Origin: Vesta saturnalis
Taxonomy: Eukaryota; Arthropoda; Insecta; Coleoptera; Lampyridae
NCBI GenBank assembly: GCA_036346205.1
Contig: JARFJB010001673.1
Span: 527,501 to 591,500, forward strand
DNA length: 64,000 nucleotides
Direction: 5' to 3'
In this document: piece by piece, positions 54,152-63,540 of the stretch
Layout of the letters: each line of letters opens with the position of its first letter
How positions within the stretch are numbered: position 1 is the first letter of the stretch
Made by a program: the position numbers and the translations under genes
Notes under the pieces: generated by a model
The model's input: the letters and a program-made list of their open reading frames with translations, nothing else
Database searches by the model: none
What the model was told of the DNA's origin: nothing

Positions 54152-56593
54152 ATACAGGGTGAGTCATTAGTCCACCGTCGGAAGATCCTGGCTTTATTAT
54201 TAAAAATAAAAAAAAATGTTATAGCGTCGATCTATATGAGACTTAGATGTGCATCGAATAAAAATAGTTTCATCCCTATAGGGTGCTCCATAATAGCAGG
54301 ACCGGACTCAGATTTGTTTTGTTAAATGAAACCCTATATTTATTTAATTTTATTATTATTTGTCTTGTTGAATGCTAAAAAACGGTACTTCGTTTTTAAA
54401 TTTATTTTGTGGCGTTGCCAAGTTAGAGCATTTTTTCTTTAAAAAAGTGAAAATTTATACCTTTACTTAAACTGTTCTGAAGACTTTAATATTAACATTA
54501 GAACTGTAAGGTTTGGCAGACGCGTAAACAAGACCTTGCTATATCTTTTGACCTTCATACTTCCTGATTATACTATACTGGGTGTTTACAAAATATGATC
54601 AATTTTTGCAAATTTGAAATGACCATAACTGTATTTTATCATGTCATCGTGTTCTGTTTTTAATTCTCTTACTTTTTTATTACCTAACGTTACGCGTTCT
54701 CGAAATATTTAAGATTTGTTGCAAAATTAATAAAATAATCATGACTTTTGCTTTGAATATTTACAAATCGTAAATGTCTTGTTGACAATATGGTCCAATA
54801 AACACTAATGGGCAAAGGTTTACGTCTTGTTCGAGTTTTTAAAATCATTATTTTATAATATGGCAATAAGTGTAAAAAGGGCATGCAGTAGGCCTGCTAT
54901 TTATAATTCCTGACGTTTGGCTTAAACGTCATTCACTAGTTCCTCAGTTTAGTGTAAAAAATGAAATTTTCACAAGATGAATGTATTGACATGGTCTACC
55001 CGTTGGGCGATGGTGAAAGAAATTCATTTCTTGCTTCCAGAATTTATCAACAGCGATTTCCTGAGCGCAGGCATCCTGATCCAAGGCTATTTAAAAAACT
55101 CGAAGAAAGATTTGAAAGAACAGGACATGTACAATAGGAAAGAAAAGAACGAGAAAAAAGGGTTATAAACGAAGAAAACGTATTTGTGGTACTAACCAGT
55201 GTAGTGGAGAATCCAAACGTTAGCACAAGAAACCTCAGTGCTGATTTAGGTATTAGTCAAACTAGTGTTTTCAAGATTATTCGAAAAAATAAATTTCATC
55301 CATACCATTTTCAACTAGTCCAAGAGCTGAATGCAAATGATTTTCAAAGCCGCTTGGAATTCTCCCAGTGGGCACTGGAACGATTAGGACAGGACAATGA
55401 TTTCTTTAAACACATTTTGATGACCGACAAAAATGGTTTTGTGAACAGGCAGAATTTCCATTACTATGACAATATAAATCCCCACGCTATTAGAAGAATA
55501 GATCATCAGCATCGCTAGTCTTTGAATGTGTGGGGCGGGATAGTAGGGAACCATATAATGGTCAAACCTATCTTGAATTTCTTCAAAATGAGTTACCTCC
55601 GCTGCTTGAAGAATTGCCGTTAGACATACGTCAAAGGATGTGGTCTCAGCAGGATGGTGCGCCTCCCCACTATAGTCGCATTGTTAGAGAACATCTAGAC
55701 AGAACGTTTCCCAATAAATGGATTGGGAGAGGAGGGCCAGTAGGATAGCCAGCTCGGACTCCTGATCTGACAAAATTAGAGTTTTTCCTGTGGGGTTATA
55801 TTAAAAGCTTAGTATACCAAGAATCTCCTAGCACCAAAGAAGATATGAAAATTAGAATACGGAATGCATTTCAAATGGTTAACCAAAATATGCTGCGAAA
55901 TGTTGAAGATTCTTTTTTGAGAATTCACACTTGTTTGCAAGAAAATGGCGGACACATTGAGTATATTATAATTTTCTTAATAATTTATGATTTTTCAAAT
56001 ACAAATTCTTTTGTTTGCTTTATTACTTTTGTATAGACCGTCCAGTTTGTCACAATTGTCATTAATTTTGCAACAAATCTTAAACATTTCGAGAACGCCT
56101 AACGTTAGGTTAATAATAATAATTAGGTTAATACAAAAGTATGAGAATTGAAAACAAAACACGATGACATGATAAAATACAGGGTGTTTCATTTAAAAAA
56201 CAAAAGTTATGGTCATTTCAAATTTGCAAAAATTGACCATATTTTGTAAACACCCAGTATAGTATAATCAGGAAGTATGAAGGTCAAAATATAGAGCAAG
56301 GTCTTGTTTACCGTCTGCCAAACCCTACAGTTCTACTGTTAATATTAAAGTCTTCAGAACAATTTAAGTAAAGGTATAAATTTTCACTTTTTTAAAGAAA
56401 AAATGCTCTAACTTGGCAACGCAACAAAATAAATTTAAAAAGGAAGTACCGTTTTTTAGCATTCAACAAGAAAATAATAATAAAATTAAATAAATATAGG
56501 GTTCCATTTAACAAAACAAAGCTGAGTGATTGTTTTAATTTTAATAATAAAGCCAGGATCTTCCGACGGTGCACTAATGACTCACCCTGTATA
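54152..56593 (+). mobile_element. mariner-type element (D-41-[D/E]), copy 3, very long arms
   Basis: A 2.44-kb element whose tips read TATACAGGGTGAGTCATTAG, inverted at the right end. Arms of about 570 bp (54152-54730 and 56026-56593) pair closely. The left arm has a private insertion of about 100 bp near 54215-54315. The right arm has an extra TTCATTTAAAAAAC block beside an inner ATACAGGGTGTTTC (56178). TA repeats of the motif TATA flank both tips. One broken transposase gene lies between the arms. Confidence 0.88.
54961..55975 (+). pseudogene. mariner transposase of copy 3, broken
   Basis: Opens MKFSQDECIDMVYPLGDGE at 54961 with a helix-turn-helix-like N-terminus. An in-frame TAG lies at about 55136. 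The second segment (55186-55518) holds NVSTRNLSADLGISQTSVFK and the first catalytic Asp in MTDKNGF, then a stop at about 55516. A frame change follows. The last part carries MWSQQDGAPPHYSR (second Asp) and NKWIGRGGPVG, with TAG at 55746 in place of a coding codon. Then comes RTPDLTKLEFFLWGYIKS, where the residue 41 positions after the second Asp is Glu rather than Asp. The third acidic residue therefore differs in kind from copies 1 and 2. The enzyme would bind the long arms and move the element; as written it is inactive. Confidence 0.85.
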
Positions 56594-56844
56594 CTACCTA
56601 TATTTTACAACAATAAGAACAAAAAATTTGGACATTTCCATTTAAAACGTCACTTTTGACTTTTCATTTATTTAGTAGAAATTAAATAATTTCAATTGTG
56701 GTAAATTTAATACAATCGTGCAAAAAACAGTATGAGCATCACAATTAAGGGTTGTACCGGTCCCCGGCCAAACATGGCGGTCGACCGGTAAACGTCCCTT
56801 ACTGTTCTTCATACTCAATATACTATTATTTCTTTTAAGTTTTT

Positions 56845-57060
56845 AAGTTAGCGTCTATCTATTAATCTTTGTCTGACATGAAGTTTTAAACGTTTGTTTG
56901 ACATAGATTATTGTTTTTGTTTTTACAATGTTGACTATTTACGTAATGAACTTATTATAAAAGAGGTTGCATAATTATCCTAAGAAAATTGTTATTAAAT
57001 TTCCTTTCTTTTAATTTCCATTTTGTACGTTGGAAGGTCGTTCCTCACCAGATATTTAAT
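56845..57060 (+). repeat. dispersed repeat B, copy 5
   Basis: TCTATTAATC, CATGAAGTTTTAAACGTTTG, GACATAGATTATTGTTTTTG, GAGGTTGCATAATTATCC and CCATTTTGTACGTTGG follow in order, ending CACCAGATATTTAAT. No part A or microsatellite precedes it. Confidence 0.8.
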
Positions 57061-59380
57061 TAAAAAATTATGCTTAAAACTAACTTTTAGTCGGTATTAT
57101 GAAAAGTATTGGAGAACATTTGGCCGATATTGCGTATAACAGATTCAGATAATTAATTAGTCTCGACCTAATCAGCCTCGTCCACCAACCTATCTTGGTC
57201 CGTTATACAGGCCTTATGTTGTTAATTACTATAATTTAATAATACACATTTACTGTATAGAGAGTATATTGCACAAGACCCATTCTTGTCGTACCTTCAG
57301 ACCTGTATGGAATATTAATTTAATTACAAGACTCATTAATCATTGATCACCGGTAGCTTTTTCGAATGTACGTCTCAACCTTAACTTGAATATTAAAAAT
57401 TACACTAATAACTTGTTAGGAAAGCAGCAAAGCTCTGTCACAAGTAAGATTCTTCCAATCATTTAATCTTTCCATAAAATTCTTACCCGTTTCCATTTAA
57501 ATTTCATACATATTTGAGAATTGATACCAATATAATGGGAAAAAGAAAACTTTATAGCTCACGTTTCAGACTAGTACGTATTCCGAAGACTTCCAGTATA
57601 TACACAAGATGTGCTATAACAAAAAATGAACTGTAAACTGATCCTATCGACGTTTCTGACGTCATATACCTGAGCCTAATCTCAAGGGAATCTAAAAGGC
57701 TACGTGTCTTCACCTTAACTATGATTTGGATTAAAAGTGTATGAAATTTGGTATTAGTTTTTATAATATAGACGGATGTTAATCAATGCATTCTTTATTA
57801 AATTGGTGTCACATAGAGTCGAGACGCAATTGTAATGAAATCAAATCTGCCCTACTTATTTAAGACTAATCAAAAACGAAGCAATTCTTAACACCTAGTG
57901 TACCTAATGCTTACCAAACTTGGTAAATGATAATAGGCATTTAAAATATTTCTTTAACAGATGTTCAAGTTTTAAGGACTAAAATTGTGCAAAATAGTAG
58001 TTGTTCATTTAGACAGTTTAATGTGAGGTATATTTTTGTCATCTTCAAGTCACCCTGATTCGTAATTGAGTATTTCATGTTTTTGTTAGCACTCTGGCGA
58101 TTTTAGTAGTGCAACATATGCTAGTTAACCTATTTGTCTCTACTTTAAGGGTGCATTAACTGTTTTAAAAGTCAATTTAATAAGTAGAATGCACTTTAAG
58201 CCCACCTTACAGAGAACAAATTATTGTTAAGGTAACTATATAACATTTATTAGTTACGTATTAACACGTAGAGTAATATAAGTTCATGTTGTTCTTTAAT
58301 TACAGTAAATAAAACAATAAATGTAATTTCTTCTTGAACAATTTCCATCTAGTCGTCTTTCGTTTACTCAGTATTCTCCTTGATTTCCCACCTTACTTTT
58401 TAATGGGTATTCCGTGTAAACAGATTACTTAAAGTTATCGATGTAAGTGAGAAAGCTGGTAATTTCAGACATCAAAATTATTACATTGGTTACATCGTGA
58501 CTGCTTTTAGTATGTTATCAACTTCCTCATTACCGTCTCACAAGTTTCAAAGTTTTCAGAGTTTTGTCTTTACATTCTAAGATGGAATTGTAGCTAAGTT
58601 TATACTGGTTTAATTATTGTAATTATAAGTAGTCTTATTCCTTACTTTTTATACGGTATGTTCCGAGGAAAAACGCCTTTTATCGTGTGGGCAACATACC
58701 TATTAACAGATTATGTACCTTTTTTCTTTAAAAAATGTTTATTAAATGCTACGGATGTGTCTGGCCGACGTCGTACATTTTTTGTTATTCGTAACACTTA
58801 TTTGCCTGAGAAGAGTTCTTATGAAAATAAGTTTGCAAATACTTTGTTTTCGGGAGACAAATAGTTGTTTTATAGTAATTTCTTTGAATGAACAAGCTGT
58901 GCGAGATTATCGGTTTGCTGGATTTCTACCTTAACGTCTGTTACTTTGGCGCCATTTTAGCGATTGAGCATGAGTAGATAGCAATGAAACATATTTGGAA
59001 TCTACACAAAAATAGTTTCAAATGAAGCCTATATAGCTAAACGGTAGCCATTTAATTTCGTTTGACCTTCAACCTTTGAGCCAGCAGGTTAAAATCAAAA
59101 TAAGAGGTGCACATCTTGAATTAATATCCTGTCAATTATCGAACACAGATTTGAAAAAAATTTGAACCGTTTATCTTGTAATCGCGGACACCGACTTTTG
59201 ACCGCAGTTTGTGTGAAGCAGGCCATGCATTGACGCCAATTAAATATATAGGGTGGCCATAAAGTATCATTACTGATATAAGAAGTCAAATTAGTAGCAA
59301 AAAGTAAACTGTTGTTTCAATAATTGGATTTCATTTTGGGTTTCTAATCGTGTGTTTCTTAATTTATATTTCATATAAAT
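57061..59380. other. no recognisable gene
   Basis: AT-rich DNA with chance ORFs. TATATAGGGTGGCCATAAAGTA at about 59246 resembles an isolated mariner-type tip (cited as the TATAGGGTGGCC core), but no partner was found. Confidence 0.45.
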
Positions 59381-59385
59381 TTATA

Positions 59386-59423
59386 CGTTTCGATAACTGT
59401 TACAGTTATCGTCCTCAGTAAAC
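59386..59423 (-). ncRNA. hammerhead-like motif
   Basis: On the minus strand ACTGAGGAC leads into an 8-9 bp perfect stem (GATAACTG/CAGTTATC, loop TAA) followed by GAAACG. This order (CUGANGA, stem II, GAAAC) is that of hammerhead ribozymes, with one extra C before the stem. The other stems were not resolved. Similar motifs occur in Penelope-like elements and small retroelements. Confidence 0.35.
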
Positions 59424-59740
59424 GGCAATATCTTTATGCATTACTTGAGATGTTAGACCAAATGTATGAAATATGAGAAAGATGAAAACGCAAATATAAG
59501 CCTGCTATAGGTATGAGTGTCACAAATGTATAAAGCCAACTGTTGAATCTAATTTTAGTAATTCAATCAAACGAACGAAAGCTAACATTGAAAAGTGTCA
59601 TAATTGAAGAACAAATCTAACCAAATCTAATAAAATGATTATGTATAATCTATTTTTTTATTTGCCACCTAGATTTGGGAGATATTTTTACAAAGTTGGT
59701 ATAATATTTTTCACTAACGTCAAATTTGGTTAATTTAAGT

Positions 59741-60010
59741 AGATATACTAGGGCGATCCTAACTCACTTTTGTCACTAGAAAAGTAACTAGATTTGGAAA
59801 AAGTCACTAGATTGGTTTTCAAGGTCAAGGTCGCTCACATTTCCTGAATTCGTACGCGCCACCCGCTTCAAGGTCAAAGTCATAGATATACTAGGCCGAT
59901 CCTAACTCATTTTTGTCACTATAAAAGTAACTAGATTTGAAAAAAGTCACTAGAAAAGTCAGTAGATTGATTTTCAAGATCCAGGTCGCTCACACCCCAC
60001 TTCTGGACCA
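59741..60010. repeat. tandem duplication, unit ~143 bp
   Basis: Units start at 59741 and 59884 with AGATATACTAGG(G/C)CGATCC. They share AACTCA, TTTTGTCACTA, AAAGTAACTAGATTTG and AGGTCGCTCACA. The CTAGGCGGATCCTAACTCA core recurs at 60178-60196 and a weaker one at 61008-61022. Confidence 0.85.
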
Positions 60011-60229
60011 CTTTTTAATTTTTATAAGGCTATCTAAATTTATCCTTCGTCAAGTCTTATAAAAATTATTAAATCAGAAGGTCATTACGTACACATTCGC
60101 TGTATCCAAGATCAAGGTCATTGATGGTCACGTACACACTGCCTATATCAAAATATATTCTTCAAGGTCACGTATAGCTAGGCGGATCCTAACTCACCAT
60201 GCACGTACACCCTGCCCGCTTCAAGGTCA
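59819..60229 (+). promoter_or_regulatory. array of five TCAAGGTCA sites
   Basis: Exact TCAAGGTCA occurs at 59819, 59868, 60112, 60172 and 60221, all on the plus strand. Near matches (AAGGTCA) lie at about 60330 and 60954. TCAAGGTCA is the extended half-site bound by monomeric nuclear receptors of the FTZ-F1 (NR5A) and ERR types. Only the first two sites are related by the 143-bp unit or its neighbourhood; the others lie in distinct contexts. Confidence 0.5.
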
Positions 60230-60438
60230 AATTTAAAAATACAAATTAGAAGATCATCATCAAGGGCGAATATGTACTAGACCGAGATCCTGGACCACAT
60301 TATACGAATTTCTGTGTTGAAGTTAGTTAAGGTCAAATCTAAAAATAGAAATTAGGTCACCAGCAAGGAGGGGGTAGATGTGGAAGTGGTTAAGGTATTT
60401 AAGTAGTAATGAGCAAATAAAATTGATTCAATATGTAG

Positions 60439-60819
60439 ATGTGCTACGCAGCTGAATCGTGGACCAAAGCTGTAGATGTACGTACGGCCGTGGAACGTTT
60501 ACTTCAACATTTAACGGCATTGGCATGCGATGCTGATCATGAGGCAGTATATGGTTTAAGACGCTTTTATACGCAACAGGAATGTCACGTACTAGCAAAG
60601 AAATACGAACATGGTGTAAAATTATGTGAAAAGTATTTAACTGGTTGATATTGTTTGACATGTTTAATACAAAAGTTAAGTGCGGCACAACTAGAAGGGT
60701 CCACTCTAGATTTGAAGAAGTGGGAAGTTAGGGCTACCAGTAAAGATGAAGAGGGGGAAGAAGAGGAATGCGAAGGGTATTGTTGCTGTTGTGAATATGT
60801 TGCTTTCCATATAAGTTAA
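60439..60819 (+). CDS. unknown cysteine-rich protein with internal TGA
   Basis: ATG 60439 opens 69 codons (helical; WTKAVDVRTAVERLLQHL) to a TGA at 60646-60648. The same frame then continues for 56 codons to TAA at 60817-60819. The second half begins YCLTCLIQKLS, contains LDLKKWEVR, an acidic run (DEEGEEEECEG) and a Cys cluster CCCCEY. Continuous coding character across the TGA suggests one protein of about 126 residues with a nonsense mutation or readthrough. A weak TATTTAAG lies about 45 bases upstream. I do not recognise the family. A Cys-x2-Cys followed by an L-x-[LM]-K-K-W block also occurs in the downstream frames (61.6-61.8 kb). A small accessory protein of an integrated DNA virus is one possible origin, but no replication gene is present to support it. 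Confidence 0.4.
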
Positions 60820-60839
60820 AGAGACGTAGATTTGTATCT

Positions 60840-61040
60840 TGAACAATGTCTTTGATGAGAGAGAGAAGAGAAAGAGAGTGCTCTATGCTGTTGAGTCAAC
60901 GTCGAGAATATAGCTATGAGGGTACTAAATCCAAATATACGAATTTTGCATTGAAGGTCAAATCAGTTAGTTAGTCGTGGACGTGCGCACTCCTCGTTAG
61001 TCATATAGTGCCGATCCTGACCCATGCGATAATTGCAGTA
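60840..61040. other. spacer with GA tract and repeat echoes
   Basis: Contains GAGAGAGAAGAGAAAGAGAG (60858-60877), one AAGGTCA, and a degenerate copy of the tandem-repeat core near 61008. Confidence 0.6.
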
Positions 61041-61043
61041 AGT

Positions 61044-61146
61044 GTGAGAGAGAAAGAGAAGGCGTGTGTGAGAGAGTGCGCTTAGAAATCTAAAAATTTC
61101 AACTTATATAAACCGCAGAGACCTGTGTGTGTTGAGATCAGTCAGT
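61044..61146 (+). promoter_or_regulatory. core promoter: GAGA, TATA box, TCAGT initiator
   Basis: GA-rich GAGAGAGAAAGAGAAGG is followed by TATATAAA at 61105-61112. TCAGT initiators at 61138 and 61142 lie about 30-35 bases downstream of the TATA box. That spacing and initiator sequence match arthropod RNA polymerase II core promoters, and GAGA tracts are typical upstream elements. It would drive the frames from 61405. Confidence 0.65.
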
Positions 61147-61404
61147 TAGCAAAACCGGAGCTAGCAGTGTTAAACCATAGCACCTATTGCAAACTCTTTA
61201 AAAATGTGTGGGACCTCGAGCTATCAAAAAGTATAAACTATAAAAGTATAAACATAATATTCTGTTTGTAATAGTGTCCCCGCCCATTGATTTAACTAGA
61301 ATCATTTCCTACATAGTGTTTAATCGTAGTGCAATTGTGAGCAAGTAAAGTCAGCAATAAAATCATTTCTGGAACGATCAGAACTCAGAAGTTCACCGGC
61401 ATAT

Positions 61405-61701
61405 ATGGAAACCCTACATATTTGCAGTAATTTGTGCAGTTGGTGTTGTCAAAATAGTGATGGTAGTAGTAGTAAAGAGAAACAAGATGAAGGTTATTCT
61501 TCTCCTAACACTGAGCGATCATCATCATTTCTAGGTAAGGATCAAGTATGTAAACAAGCAGCTAATGAATACTTAATCGATTATGTTAATTATAAACTAT
61601 CGAACAATACTCATCATGCAAAACGTATTGAAATTGGATATAGTGCACACCTCAACATTGCACCAGTAGTGTATGGGGTGTGGCAACTGCGATCAAAGTA
61701 A
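61405..61701 (+). CDS. unknown Cys-rich N-terminal ORF
   Basis: 98 codons from ATG 61405, about 265 bases downstream of the predicted initiator. It starts METLHICSNLCSWCCQN, then a Ser-rich acidic linker, then a helical block (QVCKQAANEYLIDYVNYKLS). It stops after VYGVWQLRSK. Around the 3' end another frame reads CMGCGNCDQSN...LEMKKWNELLRW (61668-61830). That frame carries the Cys-x2-Cys plus L-x-[LM]-K-K-W pattern seen at 60.65 kb, so a frame change probably sits near 61665. The function is unknown. Confidence 0.4.
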   Translation: METLHICSNLCSWCCQNSDGSSSKEKQDEGYSSPNTERSSSFLGKDQVCKQAANEYLIDYVNYKLSNNTHHAKRIEIGYSAHLNIAPVVYGVWQLRSK

Positions 61702-61815
61702 TAGTGTGGTATTAGAAATGAAGAAGTGGAATGAACTTCTACGATGGCATTCGTATGTAGAATTACAATTTTCCGATCCCAAGAAATTGAAAACAAAATC
61801 GATTGGTCAGTGTAA

Positions 61816-62079
61816 GAAGAAGATATAATCTATGATCAGCATTATGAATCTCTATCTAGTAATCTTGGTATTCATTACAATTGGGAATTGATTAAAGGAT
61901 ATGACAGAATGTTGGAAACTGTTATGGTAGAAAACTACAGCTGCTGCTCTTGCACATTCAATGGTCATAATGTAGAAGAACTATTCAATTTAATGGACGT
62001 AATAAGCTATAGATTGGAATTTCTTGAATCTTACAATCTGGCATGTTTTATGAAAACGTGCGCAGGAATTCTATGGTAG
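61816..62079 (+). CDS. unknown ORF, probable C-terminal part
   Basis: An open frame of 87 codons after a TAA, without an ATG near its start. It reads EEDIIYDQHYESLSSNLGI, then YDRMLETVMVEN, SCCSCTF, a helical VEELFNLMDVISYRLEFL, and ends FMKTCAGILW at TAG 62077-62079. It is likely the continuation of the two upstream frames after a further frame change, or a downstream exon. The Cys pair and helices give no recognisable family. Confidence 0.35.
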   Translation, partial: EEDIIYDQHYESLSSNLGIHYNWELIKGYDRMLETVMVENYSCCSCTFNGHNVEELFNLMDVISYRLEFLESYNLACFMKTCAGILW

Positions 62080-62590
62080 TGATGATATTTATAAAGACGA
62101 AGATATAAATGCTAAGTATAATATGAATTCACGTAACACTGTATGCCTAATGGCATTGTATTAATCGTCCTGCTTATCTAATGTATAGCATTTACTACAT
62201 AAATATATATTAATAACTATGATCTGTTTTTGTATGATCTCAAATTTAGGTGTAAATAACACCTGCTGTATCTACCTAAGTAGGAAGTAGGTGGTGGTGG
62301 TTTAGTAACTATCTGTTCAAGGTAAACGGTACCTGTTCGGTAATCTCCCGTTTTGCTATAATGTATAATAATAAGGAGATGATATTAAAAAGAAAAAAAG
62401 TAAAAGATTTATGTATTAGCTAGATTGAACCAAGCTCTTCAAGATCAAATAATTCATAGAACTCGAATCACTTCGTGAGAATAGGAAAAAATGACTAGGT
62501 TGCTGAGGGATCGACAAACTTTTGGCGAACATTTGGATTTTAAGGGTAGTAAGATCAACTTTATTCAAAATTATACAATCGATAGGGTGC
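62080..62590. other. non-coding spacer
   Basis: AT-rich DNA containing short AATAAA-like strings, and possibly the degraded N-terminal part of the following transposase. Confidence 0.4.
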
Positions 62591-62599
62591 AAATACAAC

Positions 62600-63540
62600 A
62601 TTTGTAATGGACGTAAATTTAAGTGAGAATGTGATATTCGTGTTTTCGGATGAAACGTGGTTTAACCGAAATAGGAGTAATATTCGTCGTTGGGTGCATG
62701 ATACTGATTTGAAAAGTAATCCTCCCATAATTAAGTCTGAAGGCAAACGTTTTACAATATTAGACGCAGGTTGTAAGTTTGGCTTTTTGGGGTGCGACTT
62801 CTTACTGGACTTACAAAAGAATGACCGTGACTATCACAAGACAATGGCTGCAGAACTATTCCAAAATTGGGTGGTTAAGCAGTTAATTCCTGCTTTGGAT
62901 AGACTGCAATCAAAATCTGTGGTGGTAATGGACGATGCACCGTATCACTCGGTGCAGTTGAACAAACCAGCAACTTTTCTAGCAATAAATCTCAAATGTA
63001 GGATTTTTTGATTAACCAAAATGTGAAAATTAACGACAATTTAACAAAAAAACAATTGCGTGAGTTGATTAAACCATTTCGAGAACATCATACTAAACGG
63101 TTTGTAATTGACGACATTTTAAAACAGCATGGTCATGAAGTCCTTCGTTTACCCCCATACCATTATCAATACAGTCCATTCAGTTGGCATGGGGTTATTG
63201 CAAGATCTTCTATAATAAGCACATAAATTCGCAACCTAAATTAAAAGATACGGTTTCAAATTTATGGCAGCTTGCTCTTTCAAATGTACGTCCGACATGT
63301 GGCAAGGTTATGTAAATCATTGTGAAAAAATGTTTGGAAGACTGGACAAAACTAATGGGGTCAATTACTGTTGAAAATGTTCCACCATTCATTATTTCTC
63401 TCGAGAAACCGGATTCACATTCAGAACTTTTTTCTGAAAATGAACCTAATTCAGATGTAGAAATAATGGAGATGGAATAAGGATTTGGACTTAGACACTT
63501 CTGACTCAGAATCTCTTGGAACTCACGATTCAATTGGCAG
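62600..63540 (+). pseudogene. IS630/Tc1-type (DDE_3) transposase relic
   Basis: The frame 62607-63011 carries the first catalytic Asp in VFSDETWFNRN and a Gly-rich block (EGKRFTILDAG). Next is YHKTMAAELFQNWVVKQLIP, and the second Asp in VVVMDDAPYHSVQ (about 62920-62958). A frame change at about 63010 leads to KKQLRELIKPF and EVLRLPPYHYQYSPF. The expected Glu after the conserved proline is missing there because the frame shifts again (63186-63478: LKDTVSNLWQLALSNV, ending VEIMEME). The layout matches the insect IS630-like DDE_3 family. It is inactive. Confidence 0.8.

Noticed and set aside
59246..59270. Isolated mariner tip TATAGGGTGGCC
   Set aside because: No inverted partner or transposase within several kilobases.
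59741..62079. Integrated densovirus
   Set aside because: Small Cys-rich frames, TATA plus CAGT promoters and repeats are reminiscent of one, but there is no NS1 helicase, no capsid gene and no terminal hairpins.
61540..62079. Bcl-2-like protein (N-terminal helix YLIDYVNYKLS resembling a BH4 region)
   Set aside because: No BH1 NWGR-type motif or BH2 follows, and the frames are interrupted. The resemblance is a single short helix.
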